This document shows, one piece after another, positions 1-12,065 of a stretch of 64,000 nucleotides of DNA. Both the position numbers and the translations under genes were made by a program. The first letter of the stretch is position 1. Each line of letters starts with the position of its first letter. Below the pieces are notes generated by a model. The model had not been told where the DNA came from. It saw nothing but the letters and a program-made list of their open reading frames with translations, and searched no databases. Origin of the DNA: Cryptomeria japonica (lineage: Eukaryota > Streptophyta > Pinopsida > Cupressales > Cupressaceae); NCBI RefSeq assembly GCF_030272615.1, contig NC_081410.1:190733619-190797618 (forward strand). Reading direction: 5' to 3'.

Positions 1-474
1 CTATGATGCTTGGAATGATGACCACCTAAACCTTGCCCACTTTGAGGGGCATGTAAAGATATTTATCATTGTTTTTGTTGAACCAATCTAGAGGGTGCCA
101 AGGAGGCTCTAAAAGGTTCTCAAGTTGACATTGAGAGCCTTACACATGGGACTAAATCCTCTAGCTAGGTTGTCCTTTATCGATATCACATTCTCCATAT
201 TGACCTCCGAATACTTATGCTCAAACACCCATACACCACTACTAATCCTAGCGTTCAAGTCACACATAAATCATTATATTAACATTCCCTTTTCCTCAAC
301 TACACTCATATATTGTTTGACCTCAAATAAATGGTTCTCATACTGATCTCAACTATCACACTTGAACGCCAAATCTCATGAAACTCATTAATACATCTCT
401 ACCTATAACAATTTAAGAGATAACATGCCTGAAACCTCCCTTTGAATGTCTCCCAAGAGATAATCATGATATCT
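1..474 (-). pseudogene. Ty3-type gag fragment, 3' part, minus strand
   Basis: Translating the minus strand gives a gag-like stretch broken by several stops and a frameshift. The first piece reads ISWETFKGRFQACYLLNCYR, then after a stop INEFHEI. A second frame gives DQYENHLFEVKQYMSVVEEK and later FMCDLNARISSG. This order (W-F-Y-L-R, then a Y-E-N-F-L block, then L-N-I) is the usual core of Ty3 gag capsid proteins. The fragment stops exactly at the left end of E1 and seems to resume at 6332. I infer one older gag gene split by that insertion. It is not functional. Confidence 0.6.
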
Positions 475-1004
475 TGATGGAGGAGAATCCCATAGAACAA
501 GAAACCAAACCTAAAGGAGGAAGTGTGTGAAACTTCCTTAAATCTTCTAGAGCCTACACAACGTGCCACATGGTGGATATGGGGCTAGACAACCTTTAGA
601 TAGGTTTGCATTCATCCACGTCTAGTTTTGCACCTTCTTCAAGAATTTGGGGTTGATGCACATGTTACATTAACAATTGAACTTGGGGCCCAAGGGAGGC
701 CGACATAGGTCATTTCTAGTGTTTGGATCTAATATATAAGCACCTTGAGAATTTTGGGAGAGCATCATCAGTAGTTAGAGAGTAGTAGTTATGAGAAGGT
801 AGATCGAGAAAGACTTATGTTTTAGTATTGGGCTAATGAGCTGAATGTATTTGACATGTGAGAGCCCACAAGCATGTAAGCATTTTGTTACATTCAATTA
901 AGTTTATTCTTTTGTTTCATATTTATTTTCCATTGTACTTTCATGCATGGTTTGACTACAAGGTTGGACAATCCATTTCAAATCCTTCATCCTTGATTGC
1001 ATTA
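475..1004 (+). repeat. 5' LTR of E1
   Basis: Matches 5765-6331 over its whole length with many differences. A TATA-like TATATAAG lies at 733-740 and has a counterpart in the 3' LTR at 6017-6024, so U3 lies before it. The left end is set by the TATCT duplication, and the right end by the primer site 2 nt downstream. Confidence 0.85.
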
Positions 1005-1006
1005 AG

Positions 1007-1021
1007 TGGTATTAGAGTGAG
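1007..1021 (+). promoter_or_regulatory. Primer binding site of E1
   Basis: TGGTATTAGAGTGAG directly follows the 5' LTR and resembles the common plant primer site TGGTATCAGAGC, complementary to the 3' end of initiator methionine tRNA, with C-to-T and C-to-T-like changes. First-strand synthesis would start here. Confidence 0.75.
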
Positions 1022-1219
1022 ATTCAAGTCCTATAGAAGTGTGTTTTCTATAAGACCCTAGTGTGGATAGATCGCCAACAAGAGGCAGGTTGTGAGAGTT
1101 GTCCATAAATCACTAAATTAAGGTAGTTGTAACCCTAAACTAGATCATTGAATTGAGGCACCCACACCTAGTTTGAAGGAATGATACATCCAAGAAGGAT
1201 GTGAGTTATGGATAATGTT

Positions 1220-2340
1220 ACCAAGAGAATAGAGGAAATGATTAAATGATAAGATCCATGAAGAATCAACTAAATACCATGGAGGAGGATTGGAGAAGGG
1301 GCATAAATCCTAGACCAAACAAGGAAAGTGATGGTGAGGAACTAAGAATTAAGATCAGGGAGAGGAAAGCCAAAAGGAAGAAGATCTAGATGAGATCAAA
1401 ATTATGAAGGCTATTGCTAGGATAAGAAAAAGGTCAAGGATTAAAATTCCTAGTTATGATAGAAGTTTGAATCTAGAGGAGTTGATCGGTTGGATAAATT
1501 AGATGGAAGAGTAATTTCAATATGAGGAGATTGAATATCTAGAGTGAGTGGGGTTTTACAAAACCAAGTTAAAGAGGCATGTTGGCATATGGTGGAAATA
1601 GGTGTAGTTGGATAGAAATTAGAGAGGAAAAGAGAAAATCACATAATGGGAGAGGATGGTGGTGAAATTGAAATGTTAGCTCATACTTGCAAATTATGAG
1701 TTAGAATCGCTAAAGAAAGTTCAAAACCTGCAATAAAGGGAGAATATAATGAAGGAATACACTGAGGAATTCCACAAGATGATCATCAAGATTGGATACA
1801 ATAAATATGGGAGGGAAAAGGTGGCATGATACATCAAAAGTATCAGAATAAATATTTAGGACCTAGTCTAGATGACCACTATGGAAGAAGTTTTCCTATT
1901 TGCACTAAAGGTGGAGGAAAAGATATTTAAGAGAGTAGAGAGGATGTCGGGAAGTAGAAACCAAAAATTTCTGGAAGGATGGATACAATGTACAAAGAGG
2001 AGGCCTTACATTGAGAAAAATAGAGGTAGAAGCCCTTACCAAAGAGGAATGAAGACCCAAGGAAGAATCATATCACAACCAGAAGGAAAGGGAAGACTAT
2101 CATTGTGATGATGGATATGGGGGACTGAGAGGAGATTTGATCAAAGATTATTCTAGGGAACTTGTTTCAAGTGTAGGGAAGTTGGGCATTGTTCCTTTGA
2201 ATGTTGTCAAGGATGCACAAGGAAGCCTAAAGAGTTGAAAACCATAAGTACCTACACTAAGGAGAAACGAGAGAGATTATCTAGGTCCATGAGACATCTA
2301 GAAAAGGGAGATTCATTGGTCATGAGGAGAACGCTATTGT
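1220..2340 (+). pseudogene. gag remnant of E1 with one CCHC zinc knuckle
   Basis: This lies between the primer site and the protease remnant, where Ty3 gag belongs. The clearest part is a zinc knuckle at 2163-2204, CFKCREVGHCSFEC, with C-x2-C-x4-H-x4-C spacing; it would bind element RNA during packaging. The capsid part upstream is shredded. The longest open piece is about 78 codons at 1872-2108, and it corresponds in place to the end of capsid plus the basic linker in the T1 and T2 elements. No start codon can be chosen. The coordinates are approximate. Confidence 0.6.
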
Positions 2341-2379
2341 AGACAAAGACCAAAGATGAATCGAGACAAAAGAGGAATC

Positions 2380-5300
2380 TATTTCAGTAAAGATGCAAGT
2401 TGGGAGGCAAGTGTTGAAAGGTCATAATTGAAAACAACATAACTAACAATTTAATCTCAGAGGAGATGGGGCAAAAGTTGAACCTAAAGAGGACGAAACA
2501 TCCAAACCCATACCGGATTCCTTAGATTCAAGATGATCACAAGATTTTGGTAAATGAAAAGTGCCTTGTTAGTTTTCAAATTGGTTCATATAAGGATGAA
2601 GTATTGTGTGATAATATGTCGATGGATGCCTATCATTTTTTGTTGGGTAAACTTTGGTAGTATGATAGAAGAGCCACACATGATAGAGGAACAATATATA
2701 CACTATAATTATGAATGAGAAGAAACACACCTTGATTTCCTTGTAAGAAGAATAAAAGAAGGTAGTTTATGGTAGTGCAAGGATCTATTTGGTAGATGGG
2801 AGGAATTTATTAGATGGGTTGAAGCATGATAAAACTTACACTCATTCCTATGAAATGCAAGAATATAGATGTCGAAAGCACTAGCAAAGGAGTGTAAATA
2901 CTGTATAAGGAGGTCACAAATTTGTTGGAAGAGTACCAAGACATTGTGTCAGAAAATGTTTTGGATAGATTTTCACCAATCCAAAGTATCAACCATGACA
3001 TAGAACTTATATTGGGGGTATTTTTTCCTAACAATGTAACACATTGGATGACGCCAACAAAGAATGCAAAACTGAGTAGACAAGTACATGAATTATTCGA
3101 GAAATGATTGATCTAGGAGTGCCTGAGCCCATGTGCAGTATCTACTATCTTAGCACCAAAGAAATATGGAGAATGGAGGATGTGTAATAACTCAAGATCC
3201 ATAAAAAAGATCACAATCAAGTATTGGTTTCCTTTGTCGAGGATGGTGACATAATGGATTGTTTGAGTGGTGTAAAATACTTCACTAAGATTGACCTCAA
3301 GAATGGATACCATCAGATCATAATTTGGGAAGGTGATGAATAAAAGACTATATTTAAAACCAATGAAAGATTATCTGAGTGGTCGATCATGCCTTTTGGA
3401 CTCACTAATGCACCAAGTACATCCATGTGATTGATGAACAAAGTTTCGAAGCATTTCCTAGGCAACTTTCTCATTGTTTATCTAGATGACATTATGATTT
3501 TTAGTAGGACAATAGAATAACATATTTGACACATCAAACAAGTATTCCAATGGTTGAGGTAAGAGAAGTTGTTGATCAACATCAAGAAGTGTAGTTTTAT
3601 GAAGACAAAACTAGTTTATTTTGGGTTTGCTATCTCTATGGATGGATTGAAGATGGATCAAGAGAAGGTGAGAGAAATTGGAGAGTGACGTAGATCGATA
3701 AATATTGGCGAAGTAAGATCTTTTCATGGTTTGACGAGTTTTTATTGGAAGTTCATTAGAAATTTTAGCACCATTTTTAAAACAATGGCATAGACAATGA
3801 GGGGAGATTGGAAAGATGTTCAAGTGGATGTACATAGCGCAAAGGAGTTTTGAATTCCTGAAGAAAAAGGTGATGGATCAATCGATATTAGCCTTACTTG
3901 ATTTTGACAAAGTCTTTTAGGTAGATTATGATGCCAATGGTAGTTCTATTGGAGTAGTCCTAAGTTGGGAAGGAAAGCCAATTTCTTATTTCAGTTGATT
4001 AGTTGAATGATTTTTGGAGAAGGTATTAACAATCATTCTACACCATAACTCAAGAATTGAAGAAATGGAGACACTACTTGTTACTAAAGGAGTTTGTATT
4101 GTATATTGACCATCAAGCCTTTCACTAACTGAATAATCAAGGTGAGTTAAACCAAAAGGCATTTTTGGTGGGTAGAGTTTATGTAGAGTTACACATTCAT
4201 CCTAAAGCACTAGAGTGGGAAGTCAAACTAAATTGCAAATGTACTAAGAAGGAGAAGAAACTTGATGATGTAGATGAGGGTGACAATAATGGGATTTGAT
4301 AAATTGAAACATTTGTATGAAGATGATCTTGACTTGTAGAGGCTTGGAAGGTGAGTAGAGAATCAAAAGTAGCTAACAAAAGCAAGTGGTTGGAGCACTT
4401 CATCCAAGATGACATGTTGCCAGGGGAAACTAGTTGTGTATTGGAGCTCAATATGTGATAACTTGATCAAGGAGAAACATTTTAGAGGATTGGTAGGGCA
4501 TTTTGGTATTGACAAAACTATAGGCTTGGTGAATGAAAGTTTCTTTTGGCTTAAAATCTACAAAGATGTTTGAAAGTATGTTCAAGAGTGCAAGACTTGT
4601 CAAGTGGCTAAGGGAGCTAGTCAAAATATTGGGCTGTATCAACCTCTTTCAATTATAGAAAGGACTTGGGAGGATATTACTATAGATTTTGTGTTGGGGC
4701 TGCCAAGGACTCAGAAAGGAAATACATCCATACTTGTCTAGTAGTATATTTATTCTCCAATATGGCACATTTCATTCCCTACAAGAAGATTCATGATGTA
4801 GTACACATCGCTAATTTATTCTTCCAAGAAGTGGTGAGATCACACAGGGTATCAATAAGCACTGTTTCATATTAGGATACCAAATTCACTGGATACTTTT
4901 GGAGGATACTATGGAAGAAGATGTAGAAGACTTTAATTTCAACTCCACATTTCACCCATAGGCCAATGGATAGACAGAGAAAATAAATAGAAGCTTGGGG
5001 AATTTTCTCAAATGTTTGGTAGGAGACAAAACTAGGAACTGAGACACGATCTTACCACATACAAAATTTGCATACAAAAACTCAGAAAACTTGAGTATTG
5101 AAAAATACACCATTTGAAATTATTATCGCAATTCATCCTAAAGAAGTAACCAAACTTAGAAACATCAACTCAAACGATAAGAGGAGTGTGGAGGTAGAGG
5201 ATTTTGTAAAACATATGGAAGCCATCCACAAGGAAGTCAAGTAACATCTGGAGGCCATGGATAATAAAAATAAGGAATGGGAAGATACCAAGAGGAAACA

Positions 5301-5720
5301 AAAGAAGTTTGTAATTGGAGATGAAGTCATGGTGCATGTCCAAAAGGAGAGGTTTCTAGTAGGCACATCTAATAAGCTATAGATGAAGAAGTTTGGACCT
5401 TGCAAGATCATTCAGAGGTTTAATTATGGGAATGCTTATGAAATATTTACTAGAAAGCATTGACATCTCACCAATCTTCAACATCAGGAATCTCTATAGT
5501 TTCATGGAAAATTTACAAAGGAGGAAGACACCAAGGCATAATTTCAAGACCAATTACAAAAATTACCATCGAGGCAGACAAAACATATTATGGACAACTA
5601 GACTAGATGCAACACCTGGAACAAGGAGTACATGTAATATCTAGCCAAATGGAAGGGCAAGTCGATATAAGATGCAATGTGGATCTCAAAGGTTGGAATT
5701 GAGGGATTTAAATCACATCC
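2380..5720 (+). pseudogene. pol remnant of E1: protease, RT, RNase H, integrase, chromodomain
   Basis: The domains appear in Ty3 order in changing frames. Protease (about 2410-2660) has lost its catalytic D-S-G; the matching place reads ENN. Reverse transcriptase (about 2980-3640) keeps APKKYGEWRMC and an intact IVYLDDIMIFS with the catalytic Asp pair near 3474-3510. RNase H (about 3900-4140) keeps VDYDANGSSIG. Integrase (about 4480-5300) keeps the zinc-site pattern HF..GHFGIDKT...[10 protein letters not shown] chromodomain-like segment near 5545-5710 keeps YLAKWKG, which would target histone marks. Stops are frequent, so no protein is made. Confidence 0.8.
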
Positions 5721-5764
5721 AAAACTAACATGTAGGACAAACTTTTCAAATAACCTTAGGGGTA

Positions 5765-6331
5765 TAATGCAAGAGCATCCTAGAGAACCATAGACCAGAC
5801 CTAAAGGAGGAAGCGTACATCCCAAACCGTGCAAAGCCTACACAATGTGTCACATAGTGGATATGGGGCTATAAAACCTTTAGATGTTTCAACACCCATC
5901 CACATATAGTTCTTTAACTTCTTCAAGAATTTGGAGCCGACGCACACATTACACTAATAATTGAACTTGGGTCCTAAGGCAGGCCAACACAAATAATTTC
6001 TAGTGTTTGCATATGATATATAAGCATCTTAAGAACCTTGGGAGGACATCATTAGTAGTCAAGGAGTAGTATTTTTGGGAAGATAGACCTAGAAAGACTT
6101 TTTTTTTAGTATTTTCTTTATAATAAGCCCATAGTGACTTGCACACTAGCATGTGGTGCCAATGGGCCAAATGCATTTGACATGGGAGGATCTACAAACA
6201 TGTAAGAATTCTGTTACATTTATTAAAGTTCATACTTTTGTTTCACATACATTTTATGTTGTGCTTTTCATGCGTGGTTTGGTTGCAAGATTGGATAGTC
6301 CATTTTGGACCCTCCATTCTTGACTACATCA
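5765..6331 (+). repeat. 3' LTR of E1
   Basis: Counterpart of 475-1004. It is followed at once by the right TATCT copy of the target duplication (6332-6336). The short purine-rich AGGGGTA just upstream is the likely remnant of the polypurine tract. The TATA-like TATATAAG is at 6017-6024. Confidence 0.85.
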
Positions 6332-6680
6332 TATCTATATGATGATTTTTCTCCTAATGGCTCTACAAGTTGGAATCAAATCCTCTCAAGCGCATGATTG
6401 AATATTAAACCTTGGAATTGCTACCATATGTATGCATAAATTTTTTTATCAAAGGGTGAAAACCAATTATATGCTATAGAAGCCCTGATTAAACTCTTAA
6501 ATGTAGGCGAATGGGCTCAAAGAATATCTCTCTTAAGCCTCTCTAACATTCTCTCCTCATCCACCACTTCCCTATCTTGTCTTTGAGGCGGCTCTCAATT
6601 TTCCTCCTTATTAACTCTAGAATGACTAGGGCTCCTAGAGTGATCTCAATCTCCTTTATTGGGTTGGCTTATCTTATTCT
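6332..6680 (-). pseudogene. Possible 5' part of the minus-strand gag split by E1
   Basis: On the minus strand there are short open stretches with gag-like composition, such as a charged EERMLERLKRD segment and an aromatic-rich stretch, leading toward the E1 insertion point. The order (this piece, then 474 to 1) fits one gag gene interrupted by E1. The similarity is weak and no motif is decisive. Confidence 0.3.
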
Positions 6681-6902
6681 ATTTGAAAGAGGGATAAATG
6701 CTTATGAGATACCTCCTATCAAATCTCAAATATAGTTGTCATCTCCTAAAGGAGATTGATGACCCAAGGAGCCTCAAACTGACCATCAAATTTATTATCT
6801 ACTTGGGTTCCCAACTTGATACACAATTTGTTGAGAACTCTGATGAGTACTATGACCCTTAGGAGGAATCCTTCATTTAACAAGTGTTATATGGTTTAGA
6901 AC

Positions 6903-8133
6903 TATAGAGTCGTAAATTGTACTCACAATTTCTCCTCACCTAGGCCTCACTTTGGCATCCCAACTTCTAATGCCTGATTGCAATACTAATTTTGCTCACA
7001 CAATATTCCAAACTCACATTTTCATTACCTATCTGTTCCCCCCCGTCCCCCCCCATTTCAAAGTCCCATTTTTCTTGACTAGGGCATACTAAAATAGGAC
7101 CAGGGTGGCCCACACCCTAGTTTTAAATCAAGACCAATACGTACCACACCTTGGTTCTCCTAATCAAGCCCTAAATTGGGGCATCACAATGATCATTTCA
7201 TTTGAGTGGGAAATTTGATCCCATGTGTGACTGTTTCAAAAATTCAATTTGTTTTTCAGAAAAATAAGTATAAAAGGAGGTCTACCCCTCTCATTTGAAA
7301 TTTTAAACTAATCAATCTTCTATGATCTCAATTACACTTTGGAAAAATTTAATTCAAGAGAGCAAGAAATCAGTCATTCATCAAGCATTGGAGCAGTAGT
7401 GAAATTAAGTTCAAGTATTGAAGATGGCATCCATGATCAATGTTTTATGGAGACACTCCGCGTGAAACCCTAAAACCTTTGTGTGAAGGTCAAACAAAAC
7501 TTCATCAAGGTATACATTATTTTTCAAGCATTTCAGCCTTTCCCTAAAAAGGAAAGTATTTTTTAATTTTTTTTCATTATATTTATTAAATCAATTTCAT
7601 GATTAATTCCAAAACTGGGGTTTAACCTAAGGTGAACTCCTATTCCCAACATATTTCTCTCTATTTATGTGTGAAAGAAATAAATGCAAGAGCTATACTT
7701 GAGAATTTCGACAAAGTCGACAGTGATGAACAAGTTCAACTTTTGACAGCAAAAATTTAAGAGGACAAGGGTGGATCTATGCTACTCGGTGTTAAAAAAT
7801 CAGGCTAAACTTTTGGGAACAAGTTCTAAACATCTTGTTTTGACTAGATCTCAATTGATGGCTTCATGGACATCTATAGATTACTGTTTCTATCAATTTA
7901 CTTCAATTATTTATGCTTTTACCCTAATTTCATAATTATCTTCCAAATTCAACTAAGATAGAGGATAACTAATTCCAACCAATTGGTTCCAATCAGAATC
8001 TCAGACCTTTCCCCATCGGGATTGAGCCTATATCTATTGGGTTAAACCCTCTTTCAAAGTATGTTTTGATTGTTAGATTATTTAGTGGATTTACTTAGTG
8101 AAACCGTAATTCCAAATTTGAAAATGAATGACA
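6903..8133 (+). repeat. 5' LTR of Tat-P
   Basis: Aligns with 12066-13267 throughout. A TATA box candidate TATAAAAGG lies at 7269-7277, matching TATAAAATG at 12402-12410 in the other LTR. C-rich tracts near 7037-7054 differ between the two LTRs. The right end is less certain than the left, because no standard methionine-tRNA primer site follows. Confidence 0.72.
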
Positions 8134-9243
8134 ATGAATTTGAAAATCTTCAACAATGGATGAGTCAACAATACCTGAAAAGTGAGGCAATCCCTTTTCT
8201 TGAAGGATTAAAAAGAACGGTGAAAAGTGATAAAATTGGTGTTGATTTGTTGTGTGACATTTCTTATATTATTGATAATAATATCATGCCAATCAAAAGT
8301 TGTTTCAAAATCCTTGGTTACCCTCAACCTACTAGTCAAGTAAATCAATTTATTCCTATGCCTACATCCTTGCCTAGTGTGCCTACATTTACATCTTATA
8401 TCATGGATACTTCCACACAAAATGTTAACCTTACACATGTTAGTCCTGGGGGCAATCTCATTAATCAATACTCTTACGTAGCTCCTTCCACGAGTCTTCC
8501 ACTTGTATCCCAATCATCTCTCATACTCACATACCACAATGTTCCACCTCCTTATTATCAATCTCCACCTACATATAACAGTGTTACTCATCCATCACAA
8601 TCCAACATGTCCAATTTCAATTCATCCACCAAAGCAACCATCAATAACCTAGCCCATTTTGTTGTACATCCCTACAACATCAATTGGCTCCCACTCAATC
8701 CAAGTTCAATGTTATCACATTTAATGTAGAGAGTCTACTATCCGATGACATTGTCCGTGTAGTTCCCGCTAAGAATATGGAAGTCCCTCAATTGGAGTTG
8801 TATAATGGAAAAGGTGACCCCTTGACTCATGTGAAGAAATTTGAAACTTTGTGTAGTGATTTTCTCATGACCAAAGACTTTTGGATAAATTGTTTACTAG
8901 AACCTTTAGAGATAAAGCTTTGCAATGATATTTTTCTTTGTCTTCTTATTCTATTACTTCATTTCAACAATTATCTAATGATTTCATTCAACAAATTCAA
9001 AATAATATCGGTCCCAAAATTACTTTGATTGATTTGATTCATTGTAATCAAGGAGTTAAAGAAAAAGTGACCGATTTTATTGGTAGATATAAACATTTGC
9101 ATTCTCAAATTTCTTATCAAGTGCCTGATCATGATGTTCAAATAATTTTTATTGCTAATTTACAAAAACACATTAGAGATAAGCTTCTATTTTTTGAGTT
9201 TAATTCCTTTATGCAATTGTGTGCAACACTTCATAATTATTAG
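8124..9243 (+). pseudogene. gag (N-terminal and capsid part) of Tat-P
   Basis: A 219-codon frame containing MNDNEFENLQQW opens just before the LTR end. After a frame change comes the capsid core: LELYNGKGDPLTHVKKFETL (from about 8790), then a shifted piece with FIQQIQNNIG, DFIGRYKHLHSQI and IANLQKHIRDKL. This pattern (Y-G-G-D-P-H-F, then Q-E-F-R) is that of plant Ty3 retrotransposon gag capsids, which form the virus-like particle. A middle stretch rich in Pro, Ser and Thr (about 8330-8680) separates N-terminus and capsid. At least two frame changes and a stop at 9241 break it. Start codon ATG 8124 is chosen because it opens the conserved part. Confidence 0.65.
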
Positions 9244-9449
9244 CTTCAAGTGAGTCAATTTGAATCATCCTTTTCAATGGCTCCAGTTGATAAGAATGAG
9301 GGTGCTCAACAATTGTTTGTAAATTTTAAACCCAACAAAGGTTATATCAAGATAAATGATAACATCAACACTCAAGTGGCAACCACGACATCAGGTGTGG
9401 TCCTTTATCCAAATACTTTAGAAAATAATTAACTCCTCTATCTGAGTCT

Positions 9450-10312
9450 TTGCATAGCATAATGTCGAGGTTGATAAATGTTATTATGTTGAAACATCCT
9501 TTCATCAAGCCAATTGACACTTCTAAAACATTGCCACCTTACCATGATCCTAAAGCCTTTTGTCAATATCATCGTCAATGTGGTCATGATACTGAGAAAT
9601 GTTATACATTGAGGAATAAGATTCAAGAATTCATTGATAATAATACTATATCCATAGTTGGTGTGAATTACAAAGGAAACAAATATGTAGCTCCTAATCA
9701 AAATTTTCAAATATTCACCAATCCTTTGCCATCTCACTCTACCAGTATTGTTGAGTTTGAGTCTCTTTCCTTTTCTCCCGATGACCTTGGTATGGGATCT
9801 AACAATGTTGTGAATCTTGTTGATAAACCTACACCTCCTAAAGACCTATGCATTACATTTGATCCTAGTGTGACTATTGTTGCACCTGATGGCCCATTAT
9901 ATATCACTACAAAGATCAAAGACAAACTCTCACAAGGAGTTCTCATTGATCCAATCTGCACATTGAATGTGATTACTGGAAAATATCTTTATATTTTACA
10001 ATTGCATTGAAAGTAACATATGATAAATTTGATGTTATGATCAAGGTGTATGATGGTTTCTCTTTCCCTACTATTGGCTCTAATACTCTGCTTGTTGAGG
10101 TTGGTACTAAGTGCTTAGATGTTGCTTTTTCTATTATTCCTACATCACATCAATTTCATGTGAAGCTGGGACATCCTTGGTTCTCTTACATGGAAGCTAT
10201 ACCTTCTACAATCCATAAATGTTTTAAGTTCCCTAATAATGTCACTATCATAACAATTAATCATAGCCTTTACCAGCCTACAATGAAGCATGGCAATTTT
10301 ACACTTTATTAA
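9450..10312 (+). pseudogene. gag zinc motif and aspartic protease region of Tat-P
   Basis: Near the start is FCQYHRQCGHDTEKC, an H/C metal-binding motif typical of Tat-type gag, followed by LRNKIQEFIDNN. The same arrangement occurs in Tat-M (CDYHRNKGHRTNAC, then LKNLVQDLIDNG). Further on, VLIDPICTLNVIT is the protease active-site region with the flap side altered (family form is roughly LIDGGAS-N). A frame change near 10007 leads to the conserved C-terminal half with TIGSNTLLVEVGTK and LGHPWFSYMEAIPSTIH. The protease would release gag and pol products. With its changed active site and frame break it is unlikely to work. Confidence 0.68.
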
Positions 10313-10390
10313 TTTTATCCTAAACAAATAGAACCTCTTAAGCCTCAAAGTGACATCCTTTTCTTATCTTATCAAAAGTGGAAAAATGAG

Positions 10391-11164
10391 ATGATCATTT
10401 CCTTGCGTAATCCTAGATATGTTGTACCTATGGATAGTCCTACTTCTCATAATGGGCCTGGTATTATTCATACTCCTATTCCTCCTATATATGCCTTAGT
10501 CCTACCTCCTACATCTTACAAAGGAAAGTGCTTGGCATCTTCCAAGTCTCAACCTAGTGGGGTTTCTCCTGCTCCTCGTTTAAGAGAAAAAAAGAAGCAT
10601 ATGTCCATTGATCTTCAACCTTCGCAAGTCTCAGCTAAAACTAAAAGGAATCATTGTATGAGATAATGTTGATAAATTGGTTGTACCAAGGCTCATGAGA
10701 TTTCTTCCCAAACTATTTCCTCCTCGAAGACACAAAATTTTGACTCGATCCCATTTGTCCAAGCTTCAGCTAACCCTAGGGAGGAAGTTTAACTTAAATC
10801 ACCAAGATTAAAAATGCTTAAGAAAAAAGATGGTTCAAGTTCTTTTTGCATTAGGGATCCTATTTTTATTAATCTAGATGTTGATATGAATGATGATGTT
10901 TTTCATGCTAACAATGTTGATTGTAATGATTATGATGATATGCATGATCTTATTAATGTTAATAATGATTTATTTTCACATTTTTCAAAAGAATTAACCC
11001 TATCTCCTAGTGACAAACAAAGTGACTCATTGTTAGAGCATGGTCCTTGTTTGGAACTTATAGTAGCTCCATCTATTGTGATAGAAGCGGCTCCTCTTTC
11101 ACCTTGTTCACCATCCCTAAATGTTGTTCAACAAGATTGGTGGGCAAATGATTTGATTGATTAG
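10391..11164 (+). pseudogene. Post-protease open segments of Tat-P, unknown
   Basis: Two open pieces follow the protease: a Pro/Ser-rich one of 91 codons (10391-10666) and an Asp/Asn-rich one of 116 codons (10814-11164) ending in DWWANDLID. Tat-M has a comparable acidic spacer at 39788-40312 between protease and reverse transcriptase. Here the reverse transcriptase that should follow is missing. I do not recognise a domain. Confidence 0.4.
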
Positions 11165-12065
11165 CTTCATTCATGTCGTGGATCCTCTCTTGTCTATTTG
11201 CTTGTTTGTAACGTGCTTCCTCCATGATGTGTTTCCTAATATGTTTTTGTGTTATGTTAGGTTCTCTTTGGATGACCCTTTTTACTCTGTTGGTGAAAGG
11301 TAATAAAGAGGAAAAATCTATTGTGACATTCTTCTATTTGTATCTCCCTTCTTCTACATGTCGTGCCTTGTGTTGTTTACTTGAGGATGATGCAAAGTAT
11401 TGAGATCTCTTTTTTATCTCTTCATGTTGACTCAAAAAGACACTTGTGCTCTTCTTCAATTGTGTTTGTAGTTCCACTACCTTTGGGGGATGGGGGTACT
11501 CAATACAAATATTTTTAATATACATTATTTATCATAAGAGTGTACTGACCCCAAAGTTAGTGGATCTCTTATGTGCTTTTTCATATATGTTTTGTGACCA
11601 TTATCCTTTGATTTTTCCTTTCTTGGGGGCATCTCATTGTGGTAAAGTGCTTGTCTTTTGGATGCATACTACCTTAAAGAAATTGCTCCTAATAAGGTGC
11701 TTGCAATTGATTTAATGTGGGGTTATCCACTCCACTCAATGTTACACTTTATGTACACACCATGACATGTTTTGATAATCTAAGTTAGTTTTCAAATTGA
11801 GCCTTTTGCTTTGTAATTTGGTATTTTTCTTTTTCATGACTCATAGTAAGCGAATATTACTAGACTAGTACAGCCATGTGTTCTCTCTCTTCTCCTTTAC
11901 TATGTTGTCTCTTTTATCTAGATATTAGAGTAGTAAGATCCTAAAGTCCCTAGGGCTTAGTGTGTCTTGTCTCTTTGATATCTTGGTGAAAGTTTTTCAA
12001 TGCAACTTTGTAAGTTTTATTATGAGTATGCTTAGTCTCACACTCCTGCTAAAGTGGGGGATAAA
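11165..12065 (+). other. Non-coding 3' region of Tat-P
   Basis: There is no supportable coding sequence. It occupies the place of pol plus the 3' untranslated region. The last bases, AAAGTGGGGGATAAA (12051-12065), are purine-rich and serve as the likely polypurine tract for plus-strand priming. No tandem repeat was seen. Confidence 0.5.

Larger units (their letters stand above)
475..6331 (+). mobile_element. Ty3 chromovirus LTR retrotransposon E1, degraded
   Basis: Two related LTRs (475-1004 and 5765-6331) flank gag, protease, reverse transcriptase, RNase H, integrase and chromodomain remnants in Ty3 order. The 5-bp target duplication TATCT is perfect (470-474 and 6332-6336), which fixes both ends. 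The left LTR starts TGATGG and the right one TAATGC; they end TTA and TCA. Every coding domain carries stops or frameshifts, so the copy is dead. The LTRs differ by many substitutions and indels, including about 40 nt around 6105-6160 absent from the 5' copy, so the insertion is old. Confidence 0.88.

Noticed and set aside
7037-7054. C-rich tract in the Tat-P LTR as a regulatory motif
   Set aside because: The other LTR has a different short C tract; simple homopolymer slippage is enough.
8070-8729. A host gene of 219 codons
   Set aside because: It begins inside the Tat-P LTR and continues into gag capsid in another frame; it is the gag N-terminus.
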